From Propionispira raffinosivorans DSM 20765 (GTDB lineage: Bacteria; Bacillota; Negativicutes; Selenomonadales; Selenomonadaceae), in the NCBI RefSeq assembly GCF_000381065.1, contig NZ_KB905840.1:186001-250000 (forward strand): a stretch of DNA of 64,000 nt. Reading direction: 5' to 3'. Shown here one piece after another: positions 41,454 through 49,925 of the stretch (positions within the stretch are counted from its first letter, which is position 1; every line of letters begins with the position of its first letter). The notes beneath the pieces were generated by a model. The model was not told the DNA's origin, did no database searches, and was given only the letters and a program-made list of their open reading frames with translations. A program made the translations under genes and the position numbers.

Positions 41454-42458
41454 ATGAAAAAACTCATTAATAGGGCGGAAGATTTCGCTCGAGAAACCAT
41501 AGAAGGGATTGTTTTAGCTCATCCAGAGAGTTTGAAAATGTTGAATGAAAATCACCATTGTGTGGTGCGGGCTGATGAAAAAAAACAAGGCAAGGTGGCA
41601 ATTGCAACCGGAGGCGGATCGGGTCATTTACCTTTGTTTTTAGGGTATGTAGGCAAGGGCTTGGCGGATGGGGTGAGCGTGGGAAATGTATTTGCCTCAC
41701 CGAGTGCGGAAGTCATGCATGAGGTCGATAAGGCTATTCACGCTGGTGCGGGTGTATTGCATCTCTATGGAAATTATGGTGGTGATATCATGAATTTTGG
41801 GATGGCGGCAGACCTTGCGGAAATGGAAGATATTGAAGTTACCGAGGTATTGGGGTGTGATGATGTAGCTTCAGCACCAAACGGCAAAGAAAGTAAACGC
41901 CGTGGTGTGGCAGGCTTGCTATTTGCTTATAAGATTGCTGGTGCGGCCGCTGAAGACATGCTTTCCTTAGCTGAAGTAACCCGTGTCGCACAAAAGACGG
42001 TTGATAATACGAGAACGATGGGAGTTGGTCTTACACCATGTATTGTCCCTGAAGCTGGCAAAGCTACGTTCAGTATTGGTGAAGATGAAATGGAAATTGG
42101 TATGGGAATTCATGGCGAACCAGGAATTAATCGTACGAAGCTAAAGCCTATAGATGAAGTTGTTGCAGAAATAATGAATAAGATTCTTGCTGATTTGTCA
42201 TTTGATGATGGCAGTGAAGTGTCTGTGCTGATCAATGGATTAGGTGGAACTCCCAAAGAAGAACTATATATTGCTTATCGTCAGGTTTATAAGATTTTAC
42301 AAGGAAAAGGTATCAAAATTTATCGTAAATATATAGGCGAATATGCGACTTCCTTGGAAATGGCAGGTATGTCAGTCAGCTTATTGAGACTTGATAATGA
42401 ATTGAAAAAATATATAGACAAACCATGTTATTCACCATTTTTTGAACAATCTCGCTAA
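41454..42458 (+). CDS. DhaK-type carbonyl-binding kinase subunit, paralogue 2
   Basis: A 334-residue DhaK homologue with the covalent-binding His220 (GIHGEPG), His58 (GGGSGH) and Asp111 (GNYGGD). The serine normally found in GNYSGD is glycine here. The frame extends upstream to 41391, but GGAGGT seven bases before the ATG at 41454 decides the start. It may phosphorylate dihydroxyacetone or a related product of the FucA-like aldolase. Its sequence is clearly distinct from the DhaK at 17665, so it is not a recent duplicate. Confidence 0.87.
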   Translation: MKKLINRAEDFARETIEGIVLAHPESLKMLNENHHCVVRADEKKQGKVAIATGGGSGHLPLFLGYVGKGLADGVSVGNVFASPSAEVMHEVDKAIHAGAGVLHLYGNYGGDIMNFGMAADLAEMEDIEVTEVLGCDDVASAPNGKESKRRGVAGLLFAYKIAGAAAEDMLSLAEVTRVAQKTVDNTRTMGVGLTPCIVPEAGKATFSIGEDEMEIGMGIHGEPGINRTKLKPIDEVVAEIMNKILADLSFDDGSEVSVLINGLGGTPKEELYIAYRQVYKILQGKGIKIYRKYIGEYATSLEMAGMSVSLLRLDNELKKYIDKPCYSPFFEQSR

Positions 42459-42472
42459 TGGAGGAAACTGTT

Positions 42473-43123
42473 ATGGAAAAAATAACAAAAGCGGCATTAA
42501 AAATTATTTTAAAACATATCATGGATGTCATGGAAGAGGAAAAACAATTTCTTATTGAATTGGATGGTTCTATGGGGGATGGGGATTTAGGACTCACCAT
42601 GTGTTCTGGATTTCAAGTGGTATATAAGGAAATAGATAATATCGAGGATGAAGATTTAGGTAAAGTAATTATGAAGCTTGGCATGAAAATGAATGCAACC
42701 GTTCCATCAACGATGGGGACTTTGATTTCAACTTGCTTTGTGAAAGCAGCACCAAAAGCTAAAGGGAAGACAGAACTTACTTTGCAGGATTTTGCAGCTA
42801 TGGGTAGAGCTGGAGTAGCTGCAATTATGGTGAGGGGGAAAAGTAAGGCTGGAGACAAAACCATGCTGGATGCTTTGCTTCCAGCGGTAGAAGCTTTAGA
42901 ATTTGCAGTTATTGCCGGTAAGACAATGAAATTAGGGCAGCAAGATGCTTTAGCAGCGGCTGAAATCGGTGTAGAAAAAACAAAGGCAATGCAGTCTGTA
43001 CATGGACGAGCAGCGTATTATGCGGAAAAATCAATTGGCAAGCAAGATCCAGGGGCTACGGCGGTTATGTTTATTATTAAAGGAATTGTGAGAGCCTGTG
43101 AGGAATTGAATAAAAATCACTAG
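42473..43123 (+). CDS. DhaL-type nucleotide-binding subunit, paralogue 2
   Basis: A 216-residue DhaL homologue. The three magnesium-binding aspartates are kept (Asp31, Asp36, Asp38 in DGSMGDGDLG), but the residue after them, His39 in nearly all DhaL proteins and in the paralogue at 18675, is leucine. The later PSTMGTL loop and HGRAAYYAEKSIGKQDPGA tail are also altered. The ATG at 42473 follows GGAGG by eight bases; an ATG at 42458 overlaps the DhaK stop and the ribosome site. The changes suggest a different substrate or phosphate donor. Confidence 0.85.
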   Translation: MEKITKAALKIILKHIMDVMEEEKQFLIELDGSMGDGDLGLTMCSGFQVVYKEIDNIEDEDLGKVIMKLGMKMNATVPSTMGTLISTCFVKAAPKAKGKTELTLQDFAAMGRAGVAAIMVRGKSKAGDKTMLDALLPAVEALEFAVIAGKTMKLGQQDALAAAEIGVEKTKAMQSVHGRAAYYAEKSIGKQDPGATAVMFIIKGIVRACEELNKNH

Positions 43124-43183
43124 ATCTAGTGACAACTGTGAAAATATATTTGAATAAGTGATTGGGGCTATTATGAAATATGT

Positions 43184-43226
43184 AAAACCTCCAAATGAAT
43201 TCTACCAGATTCATTTTGGAGGTTTT
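43184..43226 (+). terminator. Rho-independent terminator ending the second sigma-54 operon
   Basis: A long stem AAAACCTCCAAATGAAT / ATTCATTTTGGAGGTTTT with an eight-base loop and T5 tail. Confidence 0.9.
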
Positions 43227-43271
43227 TACTGTATGCAGCTAGGGCGTCGATTGGTTTGTATTCCAATACTA

Positions 43272-43301
43272 TTGACAATATATAATGTGACTTGTTATAT
43301 T
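43272..43301 (+). promoter_or_regulatory. Sigma-70/A promoter of the P-loop kinase gene
   Basis: TTGACA (43272-43277), 18 bases, TATATT (43296-43301), about 60 bases before the start codon. Confidence 0.6.
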
Positions 43302-43365
43302 GTTTATGGATGTATTCATGACGTGGCTCTTAAATTTATTTGCTATAGAATAGGAGCAGCATGAA

Positions 43366-43971
43366 ATGAAAAAGACCTTAGTTTTATTAGCGGGATATCC
43401 AGGAACGGGAAAGTCTTATTTTTGTAGTATGATTTTGAAGCTGGAAAAACGGTTTTTTGTTTTATCACCAGATGAAATTAAAGAAAAATTTTGGGATGAA
43501 TATGGTTTTGATAATGAAACGGAAAAACAAAATGATATTGCGATGAGTTGGCAATATTATTATAAAAAAATGGAAGAATGCATGCAGGCTGATATTTCGA
43601 TTATTTCGGATTATCCTTTTAGCATTAAACAGAAGGCGGCATTGCAGGAACGAATAGAAAAATATGGTTATCAGGTTGTGACAATACGGTTATTGGCCGA
43701 TTTAGATATATTGTTTGAACGACAGAAAAAAAGGGATTTGGATGATCAGCGTCATTTGGGACATATTTTGAGTGCTTATCATAAGGGTGATGTTTTAAAA
43801 AATCGTTATAAGGCAGATTCATTGGTCACTCGTGCTGAATTTGTGAATCGTTGCCGGACGCGAGGGTATGATACTTTTTGTTTGGGCTATTTAATTGAGT
43901 TGAATGTAAGTGACTTTAGCCAAGTTGATTATTCAGGCGCAATGGAAAAGCTCGCACTGCTTATAAAATAA
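43366..43971 (+). CDS. P-loop AAA/kinase-like protein of unknown substrate
   Basis: A 201-residue nucleotide-binding protein with Walker A GYPGTGKS (10-17) and a lid-like segment rich in arginine (FERQKKRDLDDQRH, about 125-138). This is the AAA_33/zeta-toxin-like kinase architecture found in many small-molecule kinases. A two-codon frame (ATG AAA TGA at 43361) overlaps the true start. Position between two sugar operons suggests a metabolite kinase, but no substrate can be named. Confidence 0.7.
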   Translation: MKKTLVLLAGYPGTGKSYFCSMILKLEKRFFVLSPDEIKEKFWDEYGFDNETEKQNDIAMSWQYYYKKMEECMQADISIISDYPFSIKQKAALQERIEKYGYQVVTIRLLADLDILFERQKKRDLDDQRHLGHILSAYHKGDVLKNRYKADSLVTRAEFVNRCRTRGYDTFCLGYLIELNVSDFSQVDYSGAMEKLALLIK

Positions 43972-44042
43972 AATTCTTGTGTAAGCTAAGCGAAATGGTA
44001 TGGCTGCATGGTGGAAAAATGGATAGATTTTTAATAGATAGT

Positions 44043-44104
44043 ACGCTCTCTTTGAGGGAACAGTCGAAATATGGCTGCTTTTTCATAGAGAGCGTTTTGT
44101 TTTA
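44043..44104 (+). terminator. Terminator after the P-loop kinase gene
   Basis: ACGCTCTCT / AGAGAGCGT outer stem with inner CAG / CTG pairing, followed by TTTGTTTT. Confidence 0.75.
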
Positions 44105-44183
44105 GAATTTTATATATAAGGAGATAGATGCTGGTGCATAAGCATGAAATCATAATTTTTATAGCTAAGCTAATCGTGGTACT

Positions 44184-44223
44184 TAGGCATTGTATTTCCG
44201 CAAGGGCGGAAATACAATGCCTA
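44184..44223. promoter_or_regulatory. Perfect 18-bp hairpin before the PRD regulator
   Basis: Arms 44184-44201 and 44206-44223 are exact complements around AAGG. No T-run follows. TATAAT at 44245-44250 has no -35 box, and the hairpin lies where an activator would bind; as RNA it would lie before the transcript. An operator is therefore the first guess; a mobile palindrome is another. Confidence 0.6.
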
Positions 44224-44277
44224 GGAAACCTGAAAAAGGAATTGTATAATACAAACATAGCAAGAAGGAGAGACATT

Positions 44278-46227
44278 ATGAATACATCCAACAAGAGAAT
44301 ATTGAAAATAATCAAAATATTTGATGCAAGTAAAAAATTATTGGATAGTAGTAAATTAGCGCTTTTATTAGGTGTAAGTTCCAGAACAGTGCGTAGTGAT
44401 ATGAAAGAAGTCAATTCACTTTTGAAAAATTATGGGGCCGTAATTCAATCTGAAACTGGGTTGGGATATTTATTAAAAATAACGGATGCGAAAAAGTATC
44501 AGGAGTTTAAAGGACAACATCTCAATTTCAGAAAAGCGGATTACGTTACGGATCAAATTGTGCCAACAGATCATAATGATCGTATATTTTTTATCATTAC
44601 AAAACTACTGACCTTCTCGCTTCATCAGAAAATTGTCAATCAGCTGGAACTTGCTGACGAATTGTTTATTAGTTTATCAACACTGAAGTCTTACTGGAAA
44701 GATATCAAAAAAAGTCTGGCTAGATTTAATCTGCAGCTTGTTGCGGATCGATCAAATGGTGTAAGAATTGAGGGCGATGAGGCCCAGATCCGTCATTGCA
44801 TATCAGAATATATTTTCAATAAAGATGATTTGGTAGATTTGGAAAACAATAAATTTTATGCCAATGTTTTTTCGATAGAAGAAGTTGAAACTGTAACGGA
44901 TATTTTGCTCAAAGTTATTTCAAAGTACAATATTTATTTAACGGATACTGCTTTTAGAGGCTTGATTGTTCATATCGTGATTGTCTTAAAAAGGGCTGAT
45001 ATTAAAAATACCCTTGAATATAGTTGCGATGAGATGAAAGAACTTAGTAAGACTCTTGATTTTGTTGTTGCGAATGAAATTACGCAGGAAATAGCAGAAA
45101 AAATGTGTGTGGATATTAGCGATGAAGTTTTTTATCTTACCAAGCATTTTATGTCGAGCAAAAAATTCATGAAAGATGGAAGTAATGCCGATAAGGGTGA
45201 ATATAAGGGTCTTATTGAAAATATCTTAGCGACGATCAAGTGTGATATTGGAATTGATTTTTCGGCAGATGAAGAGTTATTATCAGGGCTTACGATTCAT
45301 TTAGGCGCAGCGGTAAATCGTTTGAAGTTTAATATGAATATTCGAAATGATATTTTAGCGACCGTTAAAAAAAGTTATCCATTAGCTTTTGAAATCGCTA
45401 TTGCGGCCAGTAAAGTTATGGAAAAAGCAGAAAATCTCAAGACGAATGAAAATGAAATTGGTTTTTTGGCCGTTCATTTTGGTGCAGCGCTTGAAAGAAA
45501 TAGTTGTAAAGAAAAAACGGCTATTGTGGTTTGTGGAGCCGGAGCGGCAACGGCAATGCTATTAAAAAGTAAGCTGCAGCGCCGCTTTGGCGGATACCTT
45601 CAAATCGTAAAGATCTGTCCATCGTATGCCATTACCGAAGAACTGGCTAAAACTGTAAATTATATATTTACAACAGTACCACTTAAAAATATTATTTCGA
45701 CAAAAGTGATTCAAGTAGATCCAATTCTTACAGAAGAAGATTTGGAGGTTTTGAATCAGGTGATTACAACCGACAGCGACGGCGGGAATACTATACGATA
45801 TAATGACTTTTTTAAACGCGATTTATTTTTCCCGAAATTAGCAGCGTATTCAAAATTTGAGGTTTTGGATAAGCTGACTAATAGAATGATTCGAGAGGGT
45901 TATATCGATGAAAAGGTAAAAAAATCTATTTTCGACAGAGAACGTATGGCATCAACAGAGCTGGGGGGGCTTATTGCAATTCCCCATGCACTGGAAAATA
46001 ATATGGAACAGCCATCCATTGCAATTGCTATATTAGAAAATCAGATTGTTTGGGATGCAGAGAAAGTACAAGTTGTTTTTCTGATCAGTATATCGAAAAC
46101 AAAATATGATATATGGGAACCTGTTTTTAAAAAAATTTATCGTTATTTTGTAATGAACATGGGAGTCAATGATCTTATTCGAGAACCGGATTTCGATATT
46201 CTTATGAAAAATTTATCAATGGCATAA
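44278..46227 (+). CDS. PRD-containing transcriptional activator (MtlR/BglG type) with EIIB and EIIA domains
   Basis: A 649-residue regulator. Winged helix with LDSSKLALLLGVSSRTVRSD near residues 20-40, a second helix-turn-helix (LELADELFISLSTLKSYW), two PTS regulation domains, an EIIB-galactitol-like domain with Cys419 (VVCGAGAATA) and a C-terminal EIIA domain with His570 (IAIPHALE). This is the full MtlR layout. The frame extends to 44128 through the hairpin, but AGAAGGAGAG sets the start at 44278. It heads the ascorbate-type PTS operon and probably activates it. Confidence 0.9.
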   Translation: MNTSNKRILKIIKIFDASKKLLDSSKLALLLGVSSRTVRSDMKEVNSLLKNYGAVIQSETGLGYLLKITDAKKYQEFKGQHLNFRKADYVTDQIVPTDHNDRIFFIITKLLTFSLHQKIVNQLELADELFISLSTLKSYWKDIKKSLARFNLQLVADRSNGVRIEGDEAQIRHCISEYIFNKDDLVDLENNKFYANVFSIEEVETVTDILLKVISKYNIYLTDTAFRGLIVHIVIVLKRADIKNTLEYSCDEMKELSKTLDFVVANEITQEIAEKMCVDISDEVFYLTKHFMSSKKFMKDGSNADKGEYKGLIENILATIKCDIGIDFSADEELLSGLTIHLGAAVNRLKFNMNIRNDILATVKKSYPLAFEIAIAASKVMEKAENLKTNENEIGFLAVHFGAALERNSCKEKTAIVVCGAGAATAMLLKSKLQRRFGGYLQIVKICPSYAITEELAKTVNYIFTTVPLKNIISTKVIQVDPILTEEDLEVLNQVITTDSDGGNTIRYNDFFKRDLFFPKLAAYSKFEVLDKLTNRMIREGYIDEKVKKSIFDRERMASTELGGLIAIPHALENNMEQPSIAIAILENQIVWDAEKVQVVFLISISKTKYDIWEPVFKKIYRYFVMNMGVNDLIREPDFDILMKNLSMA

Positions 46228-46286
46228 AAATATTTCTGACGCAGCCGAAGCGTTAGCGAAAAATCCTTTATATTGGGGTGTTAGGT

Positions 46287-46751
46287 ATGATTCATGATGT
46301 GATGCAGGATAGTCATATTTTACTAAATATGAGTCCAAAAGATTGGCAAGAAAGCATCCGCTTAGTGGCACAGCCGCTACTTAAAGAAAAATATATTACG
46401 CAAAATTATATTGAGGCAATGGTTGATGCGGTTAAACAATATGGTGCTTATATCGTTGTCGGAAAAGGCGTGGCACTTGCCCATGCGAGACCTGAAGAAG
46501 GTGTTCAAAAGTTAGGGCTTAGTGTGATGACGTTAAAAGAACCAATTGCTTTCGGAAATCAAGAAAATGATCCTGTAAAACTGATATTTTGCCTGGCCGC
46601 CATTGATTCGAAGGCTCATTTGGATATTATGCGTTCTATCGTTCATATAATTAATGAGAATTGGAAAGTAAATGAAATTGTGGCACAAAAAAATTTAATG
46701 GATTTTAAAAAAACACTGGAAAAAATTGAAGAAAATAGTAAAAGTGACTAA
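46287..46751 (+). CDS. PTS ascorbate-type EIIA component
   Basis: A 154-residue EIIA of the UlaC/SgaA group, with active His66 in GVALAHARPEEG. A TTGGGGTG site is followed by the ATG at 46287; the upstream GTG at 46278 overlaps that site. It lies 59 bases after the regulator gene. Confidence 0.88.
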   Translation: MIHDVMQDSHILLNMSPKDWQESIRLVAQPLLKEKYITQNYIEAMVDAVKQYGAYIVVGKGVALAHARPEEGVQKLGLSVMTLKEPIAFGNQENDPVKLIFCLAAIDSKAHLDIMRSIVHIINENWKVNEIVAQKNLMDFKKTLEKIEENSKSD

Positions 46752-46904
46752 CTTGTAAAGAGCACAGCCTTGTTAATGACGATTAGCAAGGCATATGTTG
46801 AAAAATCAGTTTGATAATAATTGTTGCAAAATTGTGAAAATACAAGCAAAAAATATATTGGATGCGATTCAGCTGAATATTAAAATAAATAGGAGTGTGT
46901 TGAA

Positions 46905-47213
46905 ATGAAAAAGAAAATAAAGATTTTAATGGTTTGCGGGGCAGGTCTTGGAAGTAGTTTTGCTTGTCAGATGAGCGTGGAAGATGTTTTGAATAAATTA
47001 GGGGTGGAAGCTGATTTAGATCATTGTGATATTTCATCAGCAGTATCAATGCATCCAGATCTTATTCTGACAGCATCTAATTTCAAATCACAGTTTGAAA
47101 ATTTTACGATAAATCCAGCGGAAACAAACATTATTTATTTGACGAACATTGTTGGTAAAAAAGAAATCGAAGAAAAACTGGTACCTATATTGAAAGAAAA
47201 AGGCATTATGTAA
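46905..47213 (+). CDS. PTS ascorbate-type EIIB component
   Basis: A 102-residue EIIB of the UlaB/SgaB family, with active Cys11 in VCGAGLGSSFACQMSVEDVL. A 153-base gap separates it from IIA; an imperfect GCCTTG / CAAGGC hairpin (46767-46792) lies there. An AGGAGTG site precedes the ATG. Confidence 0.92.
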   Translation: MKKKIKILMVCGAGLGSSFACQMSVEDVLNKLGVEADLDHCDISSAVSMHPDLILTASNFKSQFENFTINPAETNIIYLTNIVGKKEIEEKLVPILKEKGIM

Positions 47214-47237
47214 AAGAAGAAAGAGGGGGTTTTTTCT

Positions 47238-48518
47238 ATGGGTGTTATCAATTTCATAATCAATAATATTTTGACGCAGGCTGGCATTACGTTGGCACTG
47301 ATAGCCTTGCTTGGACTCGTATTGCAGAGAAAATCAATCGGGCAGACAATCGCCGGTACATTTAAAACTTTACTGGGATTTCAGGTGTTGTCCGCAGGTT
47401 CAGCGATCATCGTTGCTAGTTTGATCTATTTTGGTAAGATATTTACACAAGGATTCCATATGCAGGGAATTATTCCTTCCATTGAAGCAATTAATGGACA
47501 GGCCATGAATGAACTTGGTTTGGGCAGTCCCATTGCATTTACGTTTCTAGCTATTTTTGTTGCCAATATTATTATTGCCCGTTTCACAAAATGGAAATAT
47601 GTATTTTTAACGGGGCAGGCTATTTTATGGATGGCTACGATGTGTACGATATTTGGGTATTTTGCTGGACTTAGAGGTTTTATGCTGGTTGCTGTTGGTG
47701 GGGTTGTTGGTGGGATCTTTGCTGTAGCAATGCCTGCAATGGCACAGCCAATTGTTCGTAAGATTACTGGTAATAATGATATTGCCTTAGGTCATTTTTG
47801 CACCATTGGATATTTATTTGAAGCGGGTGTTGCTAAACTTGTTGGTAACCCTGAACAATCTGTAGAAAAGATTAACCTTCCGAAGGCTTTTGAATTTTTA
47901 CAGGATACGTATTTGTCTGTTATGGTCATTATGGTTCCGCTTTATATAATTACAGCTTTTTTTGCTGGTGAGGAATTTTGTCAACCGATTGCAGGAAATA
48001 CAAATTATTTGGTACATTCATTTTTACAGGCCATTCAATTTGTTGTAGGTGTTTATGTATTACTCGCGGGTGTTCGTTTAATCTTAGGAGAAATCGTTCC
48101 GGCTTTTCGCGGCATTGCTATGAAAATTGTTCCAGATGCTATTCCAGCACTGGATTGTCCGGTACTTTTCCCCTTCTCTCCGAATGCTGTTATCGTGGGG
48201 TTTGTGACGACAACAATCGGTACGGTCATTGCAATGTTCGTTTTGCCAAGTTTTGGTTTGGCGATGATCTTGCCGGGGATGCTCACGAACTTTTTTGCCG
48301 GCGGTACCGCGGGAATTTTCGGCAATGCTGTTGGCGGTAAACGAGGTGCGATTATCGGCGGGATTGCCCACGGTTTCTTTATTACCCTGCTGCCAGCCTT
48401 GCTTGTGACAATTTTTAATACATTAGGTTTTGTTAATGCGACGGCAACGGATGTTGATACGATTTCGGCAGCGTTATTGTATGCATGGATTATAATGCCG
48501 CTTATGACTTTGCTGTAA
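47238..48518 (+). CDS. PTS ascorbate-type EIIC permease (UlaA/SgaT family)
   Basis: A 426-residue membrane permease. The N-terminal LTQAGITLALIALLGLVLQR, the AINGQAMNELGLGS segment and the AKLVGNPEQSVEKINLP loop are typical of UlaA. The ascorbate enzymes UlaD, UlaE, UlaF and UlaG are absent from the operon, which instead has a class II aldolase, so the substrate is probably not ascorbate. An AGAGGGGG site precedes the ATG. Confidence 0.92.
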   Translation: MGVINFIINNILTQAGITLALIALLGLVLQRKSIGQTIAGTFKTLLGFQVLSAGSAIIVASLIYFGKIFTQGFHMQGIIPSIEAINGQAMNELGLGSPIAFTFLAIFVANIIIARFTKWKYVFLTGQAILWMATMCTIFGYFAGLRGFMLVAVGGVVGGIFAVAMPAMAQPIVRKITGNNDIALGHFCTIGYLFEAGVAKLVGNPEQSVEKINLPKAFEFLQDTYLSVMVIMVPLYIITAFFAGEEFCQPIAGNTNYLVHSFLQAIQFVVGVYVLLAGVRLILGEIVPAFRGIAMKIVPDAIPALDCPVLFPFSPNAVIVGFVTTTIGTVIAMFVLPSFGLAMILPGMLTNFFAGGTAGIFGNAVGGKRGAIIGGIAHGFFITLLPALLVTIFNTLGFVNATATDVDTISAALLYAWIIMPLMTLL

Positions 48519-48539
48519 TGTAATAAGGGGGACTTGAAA

Positions 48540-48926
48540 ATGTTCTTTTGGAATAACAATAAAAAAAAGCAAGAAGTACCTGTAATTGAAATGGTTGAAG
48601 TGGCAGATATAGAAAAATTGAAAGAAAAAATAGAAAGTTTAGAAACCGATTTAACAGCAGCGTTGGGAAAAGACAGAATCGTTTGCCTCAATGCTTTAGG
48701 GAGTGCGTGTATGGAGATAAAAGATACAGAGAAAGCGATTCGTTACTATGAAATGAGTCTGGAAGAAGATACAGTTTTTAGTAAAGCCTGTACGGATCTT
48801 ATGAGTCTGTACAATATTAAACGTCGGGAAGCCGCTGTGGCAAAAGATGATGAGCAGCTTCAATTATATTTAAATAAAATAGATAATTTGATGCAAACTA
48901 CAAAAACCATTATGCGTAAAGTATGA
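48540..48926 (+). CDS. Small TPR-like helical protein in a PTS operon
   Basis: A 128-residue cytosolic protein. A charged coiled-coil stretch (EKLKEKIESLETDLTAALGK, about 23-42) is followed by one or two tetratricopeptide-like helix pairs (CLNALGSACMEIKDTEKAIR YYEMSLEED). It has no catalytic motif. The ATG at 48540 lies seven bases after AAGGGGGA. Its position between IIC and aldolase suggests a scaffold or regulator of this PTS, but that is a guess. Confidence 0.7.
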   Translation: MFFWNNNKKKQEVPVIEMVEVADIEKLKEKIESLETDLTAALGKDRIVCLNALGSACMEIKDTEKAIRYYEMSLEEDTVFSKACTDLMSLYNIKRREAAVAKDDEQLQLYLNKIDNLMQTTKTIMRKV

Positions 48927-48967
48927 AGGTAGTGAGTTAGTCAGGATCTACGAGAGGATGACAGTAT

Positions 48968-49810
48968 ATGTACAAGACATTAACAGAAGTTTTAGAGCAG
49001 GCAGAAAAATTTAATTTTACAGTAGGGTCCTTTAATATGCACAACATGGAAATGCTGCCTGCCATGATTATGGCAGCGAAGGAAATGGGATCACCGATTA
49101 TCATTCAAACGAGTGCTGGAACAGCTAAATATATAGGCTATGGTGTTATAGCGAGTGTATGTAAATACATGGCAGATTATGAAGATGTGGATGTGGTACT
49201 GCATCTTGATCATGCAGCGAAATTTGATGATATTCGCACGGCGATTGAAGCTGGGTACAGTTCCGTAATGTTTGACGGGTCAGCCCTGCCGTTCAAAGAA
49301 AATATTCTTCGTACAAGAGCGGTTGTTGAATATGCTCATAAACGAGGGGTATCGGTAGAGGCAGAACTCGGAACGATTGGCGGAACAGAAGAAGGTGTTC
49401 ACGTAAGTGCAGAAAACATGGTTTATACCGATCCGAAAGCTGCCAAAATTTTTGTTGAAGCGACAGGAATAGATGCTCTTGCAGTAGGTGTTGGGACCAA
49501 CCATGGACAATATAAATCAAAGACAGAACTTAATTTTCCATTACTAAAAGAAATTAATGAAACCATTGATACACCATTGGTCATCCATGGTGGAACGGGC
49601 GTAAAAGAAGAAGATATCCATCAGTGTACAAATTATGGTGTTCGAAAATTTAATGTAGGGACAGAACTTCTGGTGGGCTGGACCGAAGCGGCTCAAAAAA
49701 TGTTTGGACAGACAAAGGTTAATGCCTCACTTCGCAATAATATAGTTCCCTGCAACGATGTTGTTAAGGATGTAATCAAAAGAAAGATCGGTATATTTTT
49801 AAATTTATAA
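48968..49810 (+). CDS. Class II ketose-bisphosphate-type aldolase
   Basis: A 280-residue zinc aldolase. Key residues are Asp81/His82 (HLDHAAK), the AELGTIGG loop, His179 (GTNHGQY) and His207 (IHGGTGV). It is the third class II aldolase of this fold in the window and closer in its phosphate loop to standard FbaA enzymes than the other two. As last gene of the ascorbate-type PTS operon it probably cleaves the imported ketose phosphate. Confidence 0.9.
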   Translation: MYKTLTEVLEQAEKFNFTVGSFNMHNMEMLPAMIMAAKEMGSPIIIQTSAGTAKYIGYGVIASVCKYMADYEDVDVVLHLDHAAKFDDIRTAIEAGYSSVMFDGSALPFKENILRTRAVVEYAHKRGVSVEAELGTIGGTEEGVHVSAENMVYTDPKAAKIFVEATGIDALAVGVGTNHGQYKSKTELNFPLLKEINETIDTPLVIHGGTGVKEEDIHQCTNYGVRKFNVGTELLVGWTEAAQKMFGQTKVNASLRNNIVPCNDVVKDVIKRKIGIFLNL

Positions 49811-49848
49811 AAATCAAAAATAGATCGTTTTTGAAATTCTATAAAACT

Positions 49849-49903
49849 GAAGCCCAGCCTGTTTTATCTTTAAAAATAAAGCAGGCTGGGCTTCGGTATT
49901 TTA
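49849..49903. terminator. Terminator between the aldolase and convergent terC
   Basis: Perfect 13-bp stem GAAGCCCAGCCTG / CAGGCTGGGCTTC with an inner CTTTAAAAATAAAG hairpin, followed by GGTATTTTATG. Confidence 0.8.
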
Positions 49904-49925
49904 TGCTTGGCGGTATTTAAACTAT

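Noticed and set aside
43158-43364. 68-codon plus-strand frame after the second dhaL
   Set aside because: It runs straight through the terminator at 43184-43226 and the promoter at 43272, has no good ribosome site and resembles no protein family.
46767-46792. GCCTTG / CAAGGC stem as a terminator between PTS IIA and IIB
   Set aside because: No T-run follows and the genes belong to one PTS; at most an mRNA processing element.
48053-48691. 212-codon minus-strand frame opposite the UlaA-like gene
   Set aside because: Antisense shadow of the permease and the small helical protein; no ribosome site and low-complexity composition.
14024-49810. The three class II aldolases as recent duplicates
   Set aside because: The proteins at 5336, 14024 and 48968 differ throughout, including in metal-site motifs (HGCSG, HGGSA, HGGTG), so they are old paralogues or separately acquired.
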